Shown in pieces: positions 24,326 to 33,746 of a stretch of DNA of 64,000 nt. This stretch comes from Oscillospiraceae bacterium (GTDB lineage Bacteria; Bacillota; Clostridia; Oscillospirales; Oscillospiraceae), in contig CAJTGJ010000002.1 in the NCBI GenBank assembly GCA_910575695.1, positions 1 through 64,000 of the forward strand, given 5' to 3'. Under the pieces are notes generated by a model. The model was not told the origin of the DNA and searched no databases. It worked only from the letters and a program-made list of their open reading frames with translations. Made by a program: the position numbers and the translations under genes. Position 1 is the stretch's first letter. Each line of letters starts with the position of its first letter.

Positions 24326-25336
24326 ATGAAGCATACGATTCGGGAGCGCACAGAGGCGCTGGAGCGGCAGAGCCTGTCGCCCCGGGCCTGTCTTTCCGTC
24401 AGTTCCAGGGGGCGGAAGGTGGACATACCGCCCTGTCCCATGCGCACCTGCTTTCAGAGGGATGTGGACCGGGTGGTGCACTGTAAATCCTTCCGGCGGC
24501 TGAAGCACAAGACCCAGGTGTTTCTCCAGCCGGAGGGGGACCACTACCGCACCCGCATGACACACACACTGGAGGTGTCCCGCATTGCCCGTACCATGGC
24601 CCGGGGACTGGCGCTGAACGAGGATTTGACCGAAGCCGCCGCCCTGGCCCATGATCTGGGACACACCCCCTTCGGCCACGCCGGGGAGAGGGCGCTGTCC
24701 CGGATGGTGGAGGGGGGGTTCCGCCACTATGAGCAGTCCCTGCGGGTGGTGGACCGTCTGGAAAACGACGGCGCGGGGCTGAACCTGTGTCACGAGGTGA
24801 GGAGCGGCATCCTGTGCCACACCGCCGGTCCGGTGGCGGACACCCTGGAGGGCCAGCTGGTGCGGTTCGCAGACAAAATCGCCTATATCAACCACGATAT
24901 TGATGATGCCATGCGTGGGGGCATCATCTTTCCCACCGACATCCCCGTTCACATCTCGGAGGTGCTTGGCTTCACCCACGGGGAGCGCATCGAGACGCTG
25001 ACCATGGATGTGATCCGTACCAGCGGGGAAGGGGATATGATCCGCCAGTCGGAGCCTGTGGCCAAGGCCATGGCGGAGCTGAAGCAGTTTATGTTTGAAT
25101 CCGTCTACTTCAATCCCCGGGCAAAGGGGGAGGAGGGGAAAGCGGAGGACATGATTTGCCAGCTTTATGAATACTATTACAAGAACACGGACAAGCTGCC
25201 CCCGGAATACCAGGATATTCTTGTGCGGGAGGGGGCCGAGCGGGCCGCGTTGGACTACATAGCGGGCATGACCGACACCTATGCCGTGGAGCGGTTCAGC
25301 CAGCTGTTTATCCCGAGAGGGTGGGTGGTGAAATGA
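24326..25336 (+). CDS. dgt: dGTPase-like HD-domain triphosphohydrolase
   Basis: The protein has 336 aa with GGGAGGGA before the ATG. The HD-domain metal ligands are seen in the R-x-THTLEVSRIAR block, the AHDLGHTPFGHAGE block and a later Asp in FADKIAYINHDIDDA. The family (dNTP triphosphohydrolase type 2) cleaves dGTP to deoxyguanosine and triphosphate. The start is divergent from the phosphate permease gene, with 174 bp between. The next gene overlaps its stop (ATGA), so both are co-translated. Substrate preference cannot be read from sequence. Confidence 0.9.
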   Translation: MKHTIRERTEALERQSLSPRACLSVSSRGRKVDIPPCPMRTCFQRDVDRVVHCKSFRRLKHKTQVFLQPEGDHYRTRMTHTLEVSRIARTMARGLALNEDLTEAAALAHDLGHTPFGHAGERALSRMVEGGFRHYEQSLRVVDRLENDGAGLNLCHEVRSGILCHTAGPVADTLEGQLVRFADKIAYINHDIDDAMRGGIIFPTDIPVHISEVLGFTHGERIETLTMDVIRTSGEGDMIRQSEPVAKAMAELKQFMFESVYFNPRAKGEEGKAEDMICQLYEYYYKNTDKLPPEYQDILVREGAERAALDYIAGMTDTYAVERFSQLFIPRGWVVK

Positions 25337-25962
25337 CGGAATATTTTGTGCCCACCCGGCCCTCTGAGACGGAATTCACCGAGAAACGCTCCACCTTTAT
25401 CGGCCATGTCTGGCCGGTGGAGACGGAGGAGGAGGCCCGGGCCCGGATCGACGAGACGAGAAAGAAATACCACGACGCCCGGCACAACTGCTGGTGCTAT
25501 CTCATCAAGGACGGCCCGGTGCGCTATTCCGACGACGGCGAGCCCCAGGGCACCGCGGGACAGCCCATGCTGAACGTGTTCCAGAAGGAGAAGGTCGTCA
25601 ACGTGTGCTGTGTGGCGACCCGGTATTTCGGCGGGGTGCTCCTGGGCGCGGGGGGACTGGTGCGGGCCTACACCCAGAGCGCCAAGGATGCCCTGGACGC
25701 GGCGGGGATCTCCGTTGTCCGCCGCTGGGTAGCCATGGAGGTGCCGTGCAGCTACGCCCGGTTTGAGGAGGTGCGCCGGATGGTGCTCCGCTTTGGCGGC
25801 GTGGAGGAGAACATAGACTACGGCGCGGATGTGCTGTTGTCCGTGCTCATCCCGGAGGAGCGGGCGGCGGAATTTTCCGCCCATCTGGTGGACGCTACCG
25901 CCGGCACCATCGAGGCAATGGAGGCGGGGGAGGCGTTCCGTGCGGTCCCGCTGAAGGGATAA
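25333..25962 (+). CDS. YigZ/IMPACT-family protein
   Basis: The protein has 209 aa. It starts within the dgt stop. The IMPACT domain signature appears as the segment YHDARHNCWCYLI, DDGEPQGTAGQPMLNVF and TRYFGGVLLGAGGLVRAY, followed by a C-terminal DUF1949 ferredoxin-like domain. Members bind ribosomes or translation factors and respond to nutrient stress in eukaryotes; the bacterial role is not settled. Confidence 0.9.
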   Translation: MTEYFVPTRPSETEFTEKRSTFIGHVWPVETEEEARARIDETRKKYHDARHNCWCYLIKDGPVRYSDDGEPQGTAGQPMLNVFQKEKVVNVCCVATRYFGGVLLGAGGLVRAYTQSAKDALDAAGISVVRRWVAMEVPCSYARFEEVRRMVLRFGGVEENIDYGADVLLSVLIPEERAAEFSAHLVDATAGTIEAMEAGEAFRAVPLKG

Positions 25963-26015
25963 ATTCACAAAACTGTGATAAAAAGAGGCAAATATGGCTA
26001 ATATCAGGAGGTGGG

Positions 26016-27800
26016 ATGATGGCCATACCGGAGAGCTTCCTGGACGATTTGAACGGACGGCTGGATATTGTGGATGTGGTTTCCGCCTATCTGCCCCTGA
26101 CCAAGAAGGGGGCGAACTATTGGGGGCTGTGCCCGTTTCACCATGAAAAGACACCGTCGTTTTCGGTGAATGAATCCCGGCAGATTTTCCACTGTTTCGG
26201 CTGCGGCAAGGGGGGCGGGCCCATCCGCTTCGTCATGGAGATGGAAAACCTGTCTTTTCCCGACGCGGTGCGCAAGCTGGCCGATCAGGCGGGCCTTCAG
26301 ATGCCGGAGGAGACAGCAGGGGACGGCCAGTGGCGGGAAAAGCGCAAGCGGATTTTGGAGCTGAATAAGGAGGCCGCCCGGTTTTACCGTTCCATGCTCG
26401 CCGATTCCAGGGGAACGGCGGTGGCGTCCTATATCCGGGACAAGCGGCGGATCAGCCCGAAATTTTCCGCCCGGTTCGGCCTGGGCGCGGCCCCGGACGC
26501 CTGGGATACGCTGATCCTCGCCATGCGGGACAAGGGGTATGACAAGACGGATCTGATCGACGCGGGGCTGGCCGTGGCGGGCAAGGGGGGCGGCGTGTAC
26601 GACAAATACCGCAACCGCCTGATGCTCCCGGTGATCGACGTGCGGGGGGACGTCATCGGCTTCACCAGCCGGGTGATGGACGATTCCACCCCCAAATACC
26701 TGAACACGCCGGAGACGGCCATTTTCAAGAAACGTTCCATTCTGTACGGCCTCAACTACGCCAAAAACACCAAACGTCCCAATTTCATTCTGGTGGAAGG
26801 CAATATTGATGTGATCACCCTGCATCAGGCGGGCTTTGACAACACGGTGGCCACCATGGGCACCGCCCTCACCGAGGAGCACATCCGCCTGCTGGGGCGG
26901 TACACAAAGGAGCTGGTGCTGTGCTACGACAACGACGCCGCCGGAGAGGACGCCACCCAGCGGGCCATCGCTCTGCTGAGGAACTCGGAGGTGGGGGTGA
27001 AGGTGCTCCGCCTGCCCCGCCGCCGGACAGAGGACGGCGAGCTGGTGAAGCAGGACGCGGACGACTATATCAAGAACTGCGGGCCCGCGGCGTTTGAGGA
27101 ATTGATGAATGGAAGCTCAAATTCGGCGGAATACCGTTTGAGCGTGGTGCAGGCGGGCTTTGACCTGAGCCGGGACGACCAGCGGGCCCAGTACCTGCTG
27201 GCGGCGGCGGAAGTGCTGGCGGGGCTTCCCAGCCCGGTGGAGCGGGAGATCTACGCCGGACGGTGCGCCGAAGCGGCGGGAGTATCCAAGGAAGCGGTGC
27301 TCCAGGAGGTGAACCAGCAGCGGAAAAAGCGGAGCTGGCAGGCGAGGAAGCAGGAGGAGCGGCAGAATCTGACGCCGTCCCAGCGCATACAGCCCAAAGC
27401 GCGGGGCCTGCGGTATGAGAACATCCGGTCCGCCCAGGCGGAGAAGGGCATCCTGCGCATCGTCCTGCTGGACGGGGAGTTTTTCCGGAAGGTGGAGCCT
27501 GTGAATGAGGGCCATTTCTCCTCGCCTGTGCTGAAAAAGGCGTTCATCCTGCTGAGAGAGCGGTGGGAAGCGGGGAAAAGCGTGTCTCTGTCCGCGCTGG
27601 ACGGGCAGTTTGCCCCGGAGGAGATGGACCAGCTGGCCTCCGCCGTCCAGGAGCCTCAGCCCCGGAACACGGCGGAGGCGGCGCTGGAGGACTATAAGCA
27701 GGTGATCCTACTGGAAGCCAGCAGTTTGGACATATCAGACGAGAAGGGTCTCGTTGCATTGAAAAATGTACTCAAAAAGAAAAAAGCCTATGGAGGATGA
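26016..27800 (+). CDS. dnaG: DNA primase DnaG
   Basis: The protein has 594 aa, typical for the family, with AGGAGGTGGG before ATG-ATG (26016 or 26019). The zinc domain has Cys39, His42, Cys60 and Cys63 ([22 protein letters not shown]). The catalytic core has [12 protein letters not shown], the TOPRIM segment [10 protein letters not shown] and [11 protein letters not shown], and a C-terminal helicase-binding domain rich in helices. It makes RNA primers for the replication fork. The rpoD ribosome site lies inside its last codons, the conserved macromolecular-synthesis operon order. Confidence 0.97.
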   Translation: MMAIPESFLDDLNGRLDIVDVVSAYLPLTKKGANYWGLCPFHHEKTPSFSVNESRQIFHCFGCGKGGGPIRFVMEMENLSFPDAVRKLADQAGLQMPEETAGDGQWREKRKRILELNKEAARFYRSMLADSRGTAVASYIRDKRRISPKFSARFGLGAAPDAWDTLILAMRDKGYDKTDLIDAGLAVAGKGGGVYDKYRNRLMLPVIDVRGDVIGFTSRVMDDSTPKYLNTPETAIFKKRSILYGLNYAKNTKRPNFILVEGNIDVITLHQAGFDNTVATMGTALTEEHIRLLGRYTKELVLCYDNDAAGEDATQRAIALLRNSEVGVKVLRLPRRRTEDGELVKQDADDYIKNCGPAAFEELMNGSSNSAEYRLSVVQAGFDLSRDDQRAQYLLAAAEVLAGLPSPVEREIYAGRCAEAAGVSKEAVLQEVNQQRKKRSWQARKQEERQNLTPSQRIQPKARGLRYENIRSAQAEKGILRIVLLDGEFFRKVEPVNEGHFSSPVLKKAFILLRERWEAGKSVSLSALDGQFAPEEMDQLASAVQEPQPRNTAEAALEDYKQVILLEASSLDISDEKGLVALKNVLKKKKAYGG

Positions 27801-27807
27801 GGGACCA

Positions 27808-29112
27808 ATGAGTGAAAAGAAAAAGACCGTGAAGAAGATGGACAGCGCCCCCCACGCGCAGGTAAGCCCGGAAAAGCTGGAGGCGGCGAAGGCGGAGCTG
27901 ACCAAGATGATCGAGGGCGTCCAGGGCGGCGAAAGGCTGATCGAGCTGGTGGAGACGGGGAGCAGGAAGGGCAAGCTGTCCTCCAGTGAGATGATGGAGG
28001 TGCTGGAATCCATCAGCCTGGAGACGGAGCAGCTTGACAAGGTATATGATGTGCTGGAAAACCTGGGTGTGGACACCGCAGGGGACGATTTTGTGCCCGA
28101 ACTGGACGACGATGTGATCCCTTCCTCTGACGAGCTGGAGGAGATTCCGGAGGAGGAGATCGTTGACCCCAATACCCTGGTGGATTCCTTTGCCATTGAC
28201 GACCCGGTGCGGATGTATTTGAAGGAGATCGGCAAGGTGGACCTGCTCACCCCGGAGCAGGAGGTGGACCTGGCTCAGCGCATGGGCGCGGGGGCCGCCG
28301 CCAAGGAGCAGATGGCGGAGCTGGAGAAGTCCGGGGAGGAAATCCCCGGAGAGATGCTGAAGGAGCTGAAAAAGGCCATCAAGTCCGGCGACCGGGCCAA
28401 GCAGGAGCTGGCCGAGGCCAACCTGCGTCTGGTGGTGTCCATCGCTAAGCGGTACGTGGGCCGGGGGATGCTGTTCCTGGACCTGATCCAGGAGGGCAAT
28501 CTGGGCCTCATCAAAGCGGTAGAGAAATTCGACTACACCAAGGGCTACAAGTTCTCCACCTACGCCACCTGGTGGATCCGCCAGGCCATCACCCGGGCCA
28601 TCGCGGACCAGGCCCGGACCATCCGCATCCCGGTGCATATGGTGGAGACCATCAACAAGGTGATCCGGGTGAACCGCCAGCTGTTGCAGGAGCTGGGTCA
28701 CGACCCCTCCCCGGAGGAGACGGCGGAGGAGATGGGGATGCCGGTGGAGAAGGTGCGGGAGATTTTGAAGATCGCCCAGGAGCCGGTATCCCTGGAGACC
28801 CCCATCGGCGAGGAGGAGGACAGCCATCTGGGCGATTTCATCGAGGACGATACCGCCTCCGAGCCCTCCGAGGCCGCATCCTTCACCCTGCTGAAGGAGC
28901 AGCTGGTGGACGTAATGTCCACCCTGACCCCCAGGGAGGAAAAGGTGCTGCGCCTGCGCTTCGGCATTGAGGACGGCCGGAGCCGCACATTGGAGGAAGT
29001 GGGCAAGGAGTTCAACGTTACCAGGGAGCGCATCCGGCAGATCGAGGCCAAAGCCCTGCGCAAGCTGCGCCATCCCTCCCGGAGCAAGAAGCTGAAGGAC
29101 TTTTTGAGCTGA
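27808..29112 (+). CDS. rpoD: primary RNA polymerase sigma factor RpoD (SigA)
   Basis: The protein has 434 aa from ATG 27808; GGAGG at 27793-27797 lies in the end of dnaG. An acidic/helical region 1.1 is followed by region 1.2 ([17 protein letters not shown]). Regions 2.3-2.4 have [20 protein letters not shown], which recognises TATAAT. Region 3 and region 4.2 ([20 protein letters not shown]) follow and recognise TTGACA. The promoters noted across this window match its expected specificity. A strong terminator follows. Confidence 0.98.
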   Translation: MSEKKKTVKKMDSAPHAQVSPEKLEAAKAELTKMIEGVQGGERLIELVETGSRKGKLSSSEMMEVLESISLETEQLDKVYDVLENLGVDTAGDDFVPELDDDVIPSSDELEEIPEEEIVDPNTLVDSFAIDDPVRMYLKEIGKVDLLTPEQEVDLAQRMGAGAAAKEQMAELEKSGEEIPGEMLKELKKAIKSGDRAKQELAEANLRLVVSIAKRYVGRGMLFLDLIQEGNLGLIKAVEKFDYTKGYKFSTYATWWIRQAITRAIADQARTIRIPVHMVETINKVIRVNRQLLQELGHDPSPEETAEEMGMPVEKVREILKIAQEPVSLETPIGEEEDSHLGDFIEDDTASEPSEAASFTLLKEQLVDVMSTLTPREEKVLRLRFGIEDGRSRTLEEVGKEFNVTRERIRQIEAKALRKLRHPSRSKKLKDFLS

Positions 29113-29120
29113 ATGATTTG

Positions 29121-29157
29121 AAAAAACCGCCCCTGGCCAAGCTGGCAGGGGCGGTTT
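29121..29157 (+). terminator. terminator of the dnaG-rpoD operon
   Basis: AAACCGCCCCTG pairs with CAGGGGCGGTTT around a loop of about 10 nt. The T-tract on the plus strand is short (TTT then GCATTTT). It lies between the converging rpoD and peptidase-like genes, with an A-run on the left that would serve the minus strand. Confidence 0.75.
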
Positions 29158-29162
29158 GCATT

Positions 29163-29606
29163 TTAGCGGAAAACCGTCAATAGTTTTTCAAAGAAGTTTG
29201 CTGATATGTTTTTTGCTGTTGGTATGTGAACAAATATGACGGGACAATCCATTTTCCACATCATCTGATAGTATGCCTCGTTGCACAGGTAATGAGTAGG
29301 GCGATCTGATATTGTATAATTCAAAGCAGATTTTTCGGCTTTTGCACGATATTCGGATAAGTCGGCCTTGGTGTGGAGCAAAGTGGAATCTTTTTCAGCC
29401 GACAACTCAAACCGAATGGAGTGTATAAGCATCTTGTCTGAGCCAAACATAATTACTTTTTTGTATCCGGCATCCAGCGATTCGATATCTTTTAGGATGC
29501 CGTGAAAGGAATTCGTTAAGAATACCTTGTCTCCCGGAAGAGAAGAAACCAGATGAAAAGATGAGTTGTGTGACCCTTTAAAGCCGGCGTATAAAACATT
29601 TTCCAT
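29163..29606 (-). CDS. short pyroglutamyl-peptidase-like protein
   Basis: The protein has 147 aa, against about 210 for bacterial Pcp. The start VLYAGFKGSHNSS resembles the Pcp opening (VLVTGF...), and THYLCNEAYYQMMWKM followed by CPVIFVHIP matches the catalytic Cys (YLCN) and His (VHIP) regions. The catalytic Glu segment is less clear (possibly RFELSAE). It could remove N-terminal pyroglutamate or be a degenerate relative. It lies 12 bp after the pseudouridine synthase on the same strand and is clearly more AT-rich than both neighbours, which suggests recent acquisition. Confidence 0.55.
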   Translation of the reverse strand: MENVLYAGFKGSHNSSFHLVSSLPGDKVFLTNSFHGILKDIESLDAGYKKVIMFGSDKMLIHSIRFELSAEKDSTLLHTKADLSEYRAKAEKSALNYTISDRPTHYLCNEAYYQMMWKMDCPVIFVHIPTAKNISANFFEKLLTVFR

Positions 29607-29618
29607 GATTGAGCATAA

Positions 29619-30506
29619 TCATCGAAACACCCGGTTAAAATCCCGAGGCATTTTGGCTTTAAAGGTGATTTGTTCCCCGGTGGCGGGATGGATAAAGGAC
29701 AGCTCACTGGCGTGGAGGCACAGCCGCCCGATAGGGTTGGTGCGGGCATCGTACTGCTTGTCCCCGGCCACGGGATGGCCCAGCTCCTTCATATGGACGC
29801 GGATCTGGTTTTTCCGCCCTGTCTCGATGCTGATGTCCAGCAGGGCGTACCCGCCCCCGGTCTTTTTCACCTCATAGCTGGTGACAGCCTCCCTGGCTCC
29901 CTTCCCGGGCGCGCCGGAAAAGCTCAGGTGGGTGCCCGTCTCCACCAGCCAGGAGCGGATGGTGTCCCGCTCGGGCCGGGGCACCCCCTCCACCACCGCC
30001 AGATAGCCCCGGCGGGTGATGACCTCGTTCCATCTGCTCTGGAACAGCTCCTTGGTCTCGGCGTCCCGGGCGAACATCAGCACGCCCGACGTGTCCCGGT
30101 CCAGCCGGTGGAGGACGAAAATACGGTCGCCCACCTTCCGGCTTTTCACGTAGTCGGTGACCATGTGGTAGGCGGTGCGGACCTTTTCCTTCTCGTTTGC
30201 CACGCTGAGCAGCTTGGCGGGCTTGTTCACCACAATGAGGTGCTCGTCCTCATAGAGAAGGGGGAAAGGGAGCGCGTCCGCCCTGGGGGCGGAGGAGGGG
30301 AGGATGGCCACCTGCTGGCCTGGAGCCAGCGGCGTATCGAACTGGGAGACGGGCACGCCGTCCACCGCCACCAGGCGGCGGGAGAGAAGGGATTTCACAT
30401 TGTTCCGGCTCTTGCCCTTCACCTGCTCAAGCAGGAAGGGGAGCAGGGTGGAGGGCTTGTCCACCGTGTAGACAGCGGTGTCCCGCCGTATTTTGCTGTA
30501 ATCCAT
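29619..30506 (-). CDS. RluA-family 23S/tRNA pseudouridine synthase
   Basis: The protein has 295 aa; the start was set at MDYSKIRRD (AAAGGCGG upstream) because the longer frame is antisense to yqfC. An S4 domain at the N-terminus (LLPFLLEQVKGKSRNNVKSLLSRRLVAVDG) is followed by the catalytic domain with VLHRLDRDTSGVLMFA, where the second Asp is the nucleophile, and KNQIRVHMKELGHPVAGD. The family isomerises uridines in rRNA or tRNA. S4 plus this layout fits RluD-like members, but the exact target is uncertain. Confidence 0.9.
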   Translation of the reverse strand: MDYSKIRRDTAVYTVDKPSTLLPFLLEQVKGKSRNNVKSLLSRRLVAVDGVPVSQFDTPLAPGQQVAILPSSAPRADALPFPLLYEDEHLIVVNKPAKLLSVANEKEKVRTAYHMVTDYVKSRKVGDRIFVLHRLDRDTSGVLMFARDAETKELFQSRWNEVITRRGYLAVVEGVPRPERDTIRSWLVETGTHLSFSGAPGKGAREAVTSYEVKKTGGGYALLDISIETGRKNQIRVHMKELGHPVAGDKQYDARTNPIGRLCLHASELSFIHPATGEQITFKAKMPRDFNRVFR

Positions 30507-30640
30507 AAATACCGCCTTTTCAAGACAAATTTGTTGTTGTTGGGCCATTGTATCACAGACGGGGGAAAAAGTCCACAAATTCCCGTGGGACAGGCAAGGC
30601 GGGGTGTCTGACTGCATATCCTTCCCAGAGGTGATGTTCA

Positions 30641-30916
30641 GTGGGAGAAAAGGACGGGCTGCTGGCCCGGGCGGCACAAATGTTTGACCTGCCCGCCGAC
30701 GCGGTGGCCAATGTGCCCCGGGTGGAGGTAGTGGGTGACGGCGAACTGCGTATGTCCCCCCACCGGGGCATCCTGGCCTATGGGCCGGAGGAAATCCACA
30801 TATCCGGGGGGAGCCTGGTGGTGCTGGTGCGGGGCAGCGGCCTGGAACTGCGGGCCATGACCCCGGAGGAGCTGCTGATCACCGGGGAGATCCGGGCGGT
30901 GGAATTTGCGCGGTGA
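30641..30916 (+). CDS. yqfC: sporulation protein YqfC
   Basis: The protein has 91 aa from a GTG with AGAGGTGAT upstream. It has the YabP/YqfC fold pattern: FDLPADAVANVPRVEVVGDGELRMSPHRGILAYGPEEI, with later beta strands (ISGGSLVVLVRGSGLELRAM...). In B. subtilis YqfC is a mother-cell sporulation protein under sigma-E. It is followed by yqfD as in Bacillus. Confidence 0.85.
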   Translation: MGEKDGLLARAAQMFDLPADAVANVPRVEVVGDGELRMSPHRGILAYGPEEIHISGGSLVVLVRGSGLELRAMTPEELLITGEIRAVEFAR

Positions 30917-31003
30917 GCTGTTTGCAAGAATACGGCGCGGAAAAAGTGCTGAACCGCCGTCTGTGCAGGTGGAGCGGATCGTGTTTGAAAAGGGGTTGAA
31001 GGC

Positions 31004-32254
31004 ATGAGAAAACTTGTCAACCTGCTGCGGGGTTATGTGGAGCTGGAGGCCGTGGGGGCTTTCCCGGAACGCCTCCTGAATTTGTGCGCCCAGAACCGCC
31101 TGCAATTCTGGAAGCTGTGCTGGCTGGACGAAACCAGCTTTACCTTCCGCATCACCCTTCGGGACCGCAAGCGGCTGGACGAGCTGGCCCAGCGCGCCAT
31201 GTGCGAACTCACCGAGCGGAGCCGCCGGGGGGCGCCCGTGGTGGCGGAGGGCATGGTCAAGCGGCGGTGGGGCTTTCTGCTGGGGCTGGCGGCGTGCCTG
31301 CTGGCGGTAAGCTGGCTGTCCCGGTTCCTGCTGGTGATCGAGGTGACGGGCAACGAGACGGTGCCCACCGCCGTTATCCTGTCCCAACTCCAGCGGGTGG
31401 GGGTGAAGCCGGGGGCCTACGGCCCCGCCATCGCCCAGCGGGAGGCGGCCAACGAAGCCCTGCTGGGCCTGCCGGAGCTGAGCTACATGGCGATCAATAT
31501 CTACGGCACCCGGGCGGAAATCATTGTGCGGGAGGCGGAAAAGGTGCCGGAGATGCTGGACGAGGATATCCCCGCCGACATCGTGGCAGCGTCGGACGGC
31601 ATGATCGAGGACATCCACGCCGACACAGGCCGGGCCATGTTTGCCGACGGGGACATTGTAGCCAAGGGCGAGGTGCTCATATCCGGCACGCTGGATCTGA
31701 AGGAGCCGGAGTACGGCACGGTGGATTTCGGCTATATGGTGGTACGCGCCGTGGGGGATGTGACCGCCCGCACCTGGCGCACCCTGGAGGAGACCATTCC
31801 CCTGACAGTCCAGGTGAAGGAGTACACTGGGGAGGAAAGCCGGGGATACGGAATAAAATTTTTGTGGTTTGATCTGGATTTTTTTGAAAACAGTAGCATT
31901 TCCCAGGGAAGATATGATAAAATAACAGAGACTGCAGAGCTGACCCTGTTCGGGCGCACGATGCCTGCCGCCCTGACCACGGTGACCAAGCGGGGCTATA
32001 CCCTGCGGGAGGAGCCGGTGGACCGGGATACAGCCGCGGCCCAGCTGGAGGAAATTTTGCAGGTACGGCTGGCGGAGCTGATGGAGGCCCATCAGGGCGA
32101 GGTTCTGCGCACCGACTTCGTGACCCGGGAGGAAAACGGGCGGCTGACGGTAACCCTGCTGGCGGAATGCCGGGAGGAGATCGGCCGCACCGTGGAGCGG
32201 GAGGACGAGGTGGGCAGGATACCGGGCGCGCAGCCGGAGGAGGAAGCCGGCTGA
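31004..32254 (+). CDS. yqfD: sporulation protein YqfD
   Basis: The protein has 416 aa. The N-terminus is a cytoplasmic domain, then a helix at about 87-108 (WGFLLGLAACLLAVSWLSRF) and a large domain beginning VIEVTGNETVPTAVILSQL, which resembles a POTRA-like module. AEIIVREAEKVPEML and AASDGMIEDIHADTGRAM are family segments. In B. subtilis yqfD is a sigma-E-dependent mother-cell gene required for efficient sporulation. It lies between yqfC and phoH, a conserved order. Confidence 0.9.
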   Translation: MRKLVNLLRGYVELEAVGAFPERLLNLCAQNRLQFWKLCWLDETSFTFRITLRDRKRLDELAQRAMCELTERSRRGAPVVAEGMVKRRWGFLLGLAACLLAVSWLSRFLLVIEVTGNETVPTAVILSQLQRVGVKPGAYGPAIAQREAANEALLGLPELSYMAINIYGTRAEIIVREAEKVPEMLDEDIPADIVAASDGMIEDIHADTGRAMFADGDIVAKGEVLISGTLDLKEPEYGTVDFGYMVVRAVGDVTARTWRTLEETIPLTVQVKEYTGEESRGYGIKFLWFDLDFFENSSISQGRYDKITETAELTLFGRTMPAALTTVTKRGYTLREEPVDRDTAAAQLEEILQVRLAELMEAHQGEVLRTDFVTREENGRLTVTLLAECREEIGRTVEREDEVGRIPGAQPEEEAG

Positions 32255-32288
32255 CCCGGCTGTGGATGATACAAAGGAGAGCGATACC

Positions 32289-33266
32289 ATGACAGAGCAG
32301 AGCATCAGCATTGAGCGGATGGAGGAGGCCGTCAACCTGTTTGGCCTGTTCGACGAGAACATCCGCCTGATTGAGCAGGAACTGGACGTATTGGTGGTGA
32401 ACCGGGAATCCAATTTAAAGATAAGCGGCGAGGGCGAGAATGTCATGTGGGCGGTGAAGGCCATCCAGGGCCTGCTTACCCTGTCCGCCAAGGGGGAGGC
32501 CATCGGCCAGCAGAATGTTCGGTATATCATCGAGCTGGTGCGGTCGGGGAACGAGGGCAAGATTGCCCAGCTGGCGGGGGACGTGGTGTGCGTCACCGCC
32601 AAGGGCAAGCCCATCAAGGCCAAGACCATCGGCCAGCAGAAGTATGTGGACGCCATCAAAAACAACACCGTCACCATCGGCGTAGGCCCCGCCGGAACGG
32701 GCAAGACCTACCTGGCGGTGGCGGCGGCGGTGGCGGCGTTCCGGGAAAAGCAGGTGAACCGAATCATCCTCACCCGCCCCGCGGTGGAGGCCGGGGAGCG
32801 GCTGGGCTTCCTCCCCGGCGACCTGCAGTCCAAGGTGGACCCCTACCTGCGGCCCCTGTACGATGCCCTGTTCGATATGCTGGGGGCGGAGACGTATCAG
32901 AAGTATGTGGAGCGGGGGAACATCGAGGTGGCCCCCCTGGCCTATATGCGGGGGCGGACGCTGGACGATTCTTTTATCATTCTGGATGAGGCCCAGAACA
33001 CCAGCCGGGAGCAGATGAAGATGTTCCTCACCCGGCTGGGCTTCGGCTCGAAAATCGTCATCACCGGCGACGCCACCCAGATTGACCTGCCGGTGGACAA
33101 GGTGTCCGGGCTGAAGGAGGCCATGCGGGTGCTGAAGGGTGTGGAGGACATCGCCATCCGCCAGCTCACAGGGGCTGACGTGGTGCGCCACGTGATCGTC
33201 CAGCGGATTATCAAGGCGTATGAGGACGATGAGAACCGCCGCGCCGCAAAGCGGGACAAGCGTTAA
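32289..33266 (+). CDS. phoH: PhoH-family ATPase
   Basis: The protein has 325 aa from ATG 32289 with AAAGGAGA upstream. It has an N-terminal KH-like region, then a P-loop GPAGTGKTY (133-141), Walker B FIILDEAQNTS, and ITGDATQIDLP. It is a RNA-helicase/nuclease-associated ATPase often encoded next to ybeY, with which it may act in rRNA processing. In B. subtilis the genes pgpH (yqfF) and ybeY follow; here pgpH is absent and an XRE regulator module lies in between. Confidence 0.93.
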   Translation: MTEQSISIERMEEAVNLFGLFDENIRLIEQELDVLVVNRESNLKISGEGENVMWAVKAIQGLLTLSAKGEAIGQQNVRYIIELVRSGNEGKIAQLAGDVVCVTAKGKPIKAKTIGQQKYVDAIKNNTVTIGVGPAGTGKTYLAVAAAVAAFREKQVNRIILTRPAVEAGERLGFLPGDLQSKVDPYLRPLYDALFDMLGAETYQKYVERGNIEVAPLAYMRGRTLDDSFIILDEAQNTSREQMKMFLTRLGFGSKIVITGDATQIDLPVDKVSGLKEAMRVLKGVEDIAIRQLTGADVVRHVIVQRIIKAYEDDENRRAAKRDKR

Positions 33267-33445
33267 AGCTGGTCTAAACAGATGGCGGAAAGGCGCATAC
33301 CCAGTTTTAAGCCCTGGTAAAAGGACCATAGACCGTGGCCCTGGACGGGGTTGTTCTCAAAGCCTCCGACCCAGCTTTCGGGGACAAGCTCGTGGGAAAA
33401 GTGGTAATAGAGTTCTTCGACCAGAAAGGGGACTTCTTCTTGCAT
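33263..33445 (-). CDS. small protein divergent from an XRE regulator
   Basis: The protein has 60 aa from ATG 33445 with GGAGG 8 bp upstream. It begins MQEEVPFLVEELYYHF and contains a Trp-Gly-Gly block (ESWVGGFENN), without membrane helix or known motif. I do not recognise its family. Its start and the XRE start face each other across an inverted-repeat operator, so it is probably repressed by the XRE protein. Its 3' end overlaps the phoH stop by 4 bp. A toxin or small regulatory peptide are possible roles; neither is shown. Confidence 0.6.
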   Translation of the reverse strand: MQEEVPFLVEELYYHFSHELVPESWVGGFENNPVQGHGLWSFYQGLKLGMRLSAICLDQL

Positions 33446-33468
33446 GATATGTGCCTCCATTCAATACG

Positions 33469-33506
33469 CACTTATGACGTGTTTATAATATAACACGCCA
33501 TAAGTG
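33469..33506. promoter_or_regulatory. 15-bp inverted-repeat operator between divergent genes
   Basis: CACTTATGACGTGTT (33469-33483) and AACACGCCATAAGTG (33492-33506) are inverted repeats with one mismatch and a TATAATAT centre. The centre contains a TATAAT-like -10, so a dimeric repressor bound here would block promoter function. The natural ligand is the XRE protein encoded 22 bp to the right. Confidence 0.7.
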
Positions 33507-33527
33507 GAATGTCAAGGGGTGACAGTT

Positions 33528-33746
33528 ATGATTTTTAATGATAGACTAAAGCTGCTCCGGGCGGAGCGCGGTCTTACGCAGGAGCAGGCTGCGAAGGGTA
33601 TAGAAATGCCGGGGCGAAGCTATCAACGGCTTGAAATGGACGGCTGCAAAACCCACTACGATACCCTTATTAAAATCGCAGATTTTTACGATGTATCCGT
33701 TGACTGGCTCATGGGCCGCACAGAGAAACGGGAGGTCAACCGGTAA
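33528..33746 (+). CDS. XRE-family transcriptional regulator (72 aa)
   Basis: A single helix-turn-helix domain: RLKLLRAERGLTQEQAAKGI, then MPGRSYQRLEMDGCKTH, ending YDVSVDWLMGRTE. The ATG at 33528 has AAGGGGTGA upstream. Its stop shares the TAATG with the ybeY start, so it is translated together with ybeY. It probably binds the 15-bp inverted repeat in its own upstream region and controls itself, the divergent small gene and possibly ybeY and genes after it. It could be phage- or ICE-derived, given its place inside an otherwise conserved operon. Confidence 0.88.
   Translation: MIFNDRLKLLRAERGLTQEQAAKGIEMPGRSYQRLEMDGCKTHYDTLIKIADFYDVSVDWLMGRTEKREVNR

Noticed and set aside
24152..24979. N-terminal extension of the phosphate permease frame to 591 aa
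   Set aside because: The extra part is antisense to the dgt gene; the first PiT motif starts just after the GTG at 24151.
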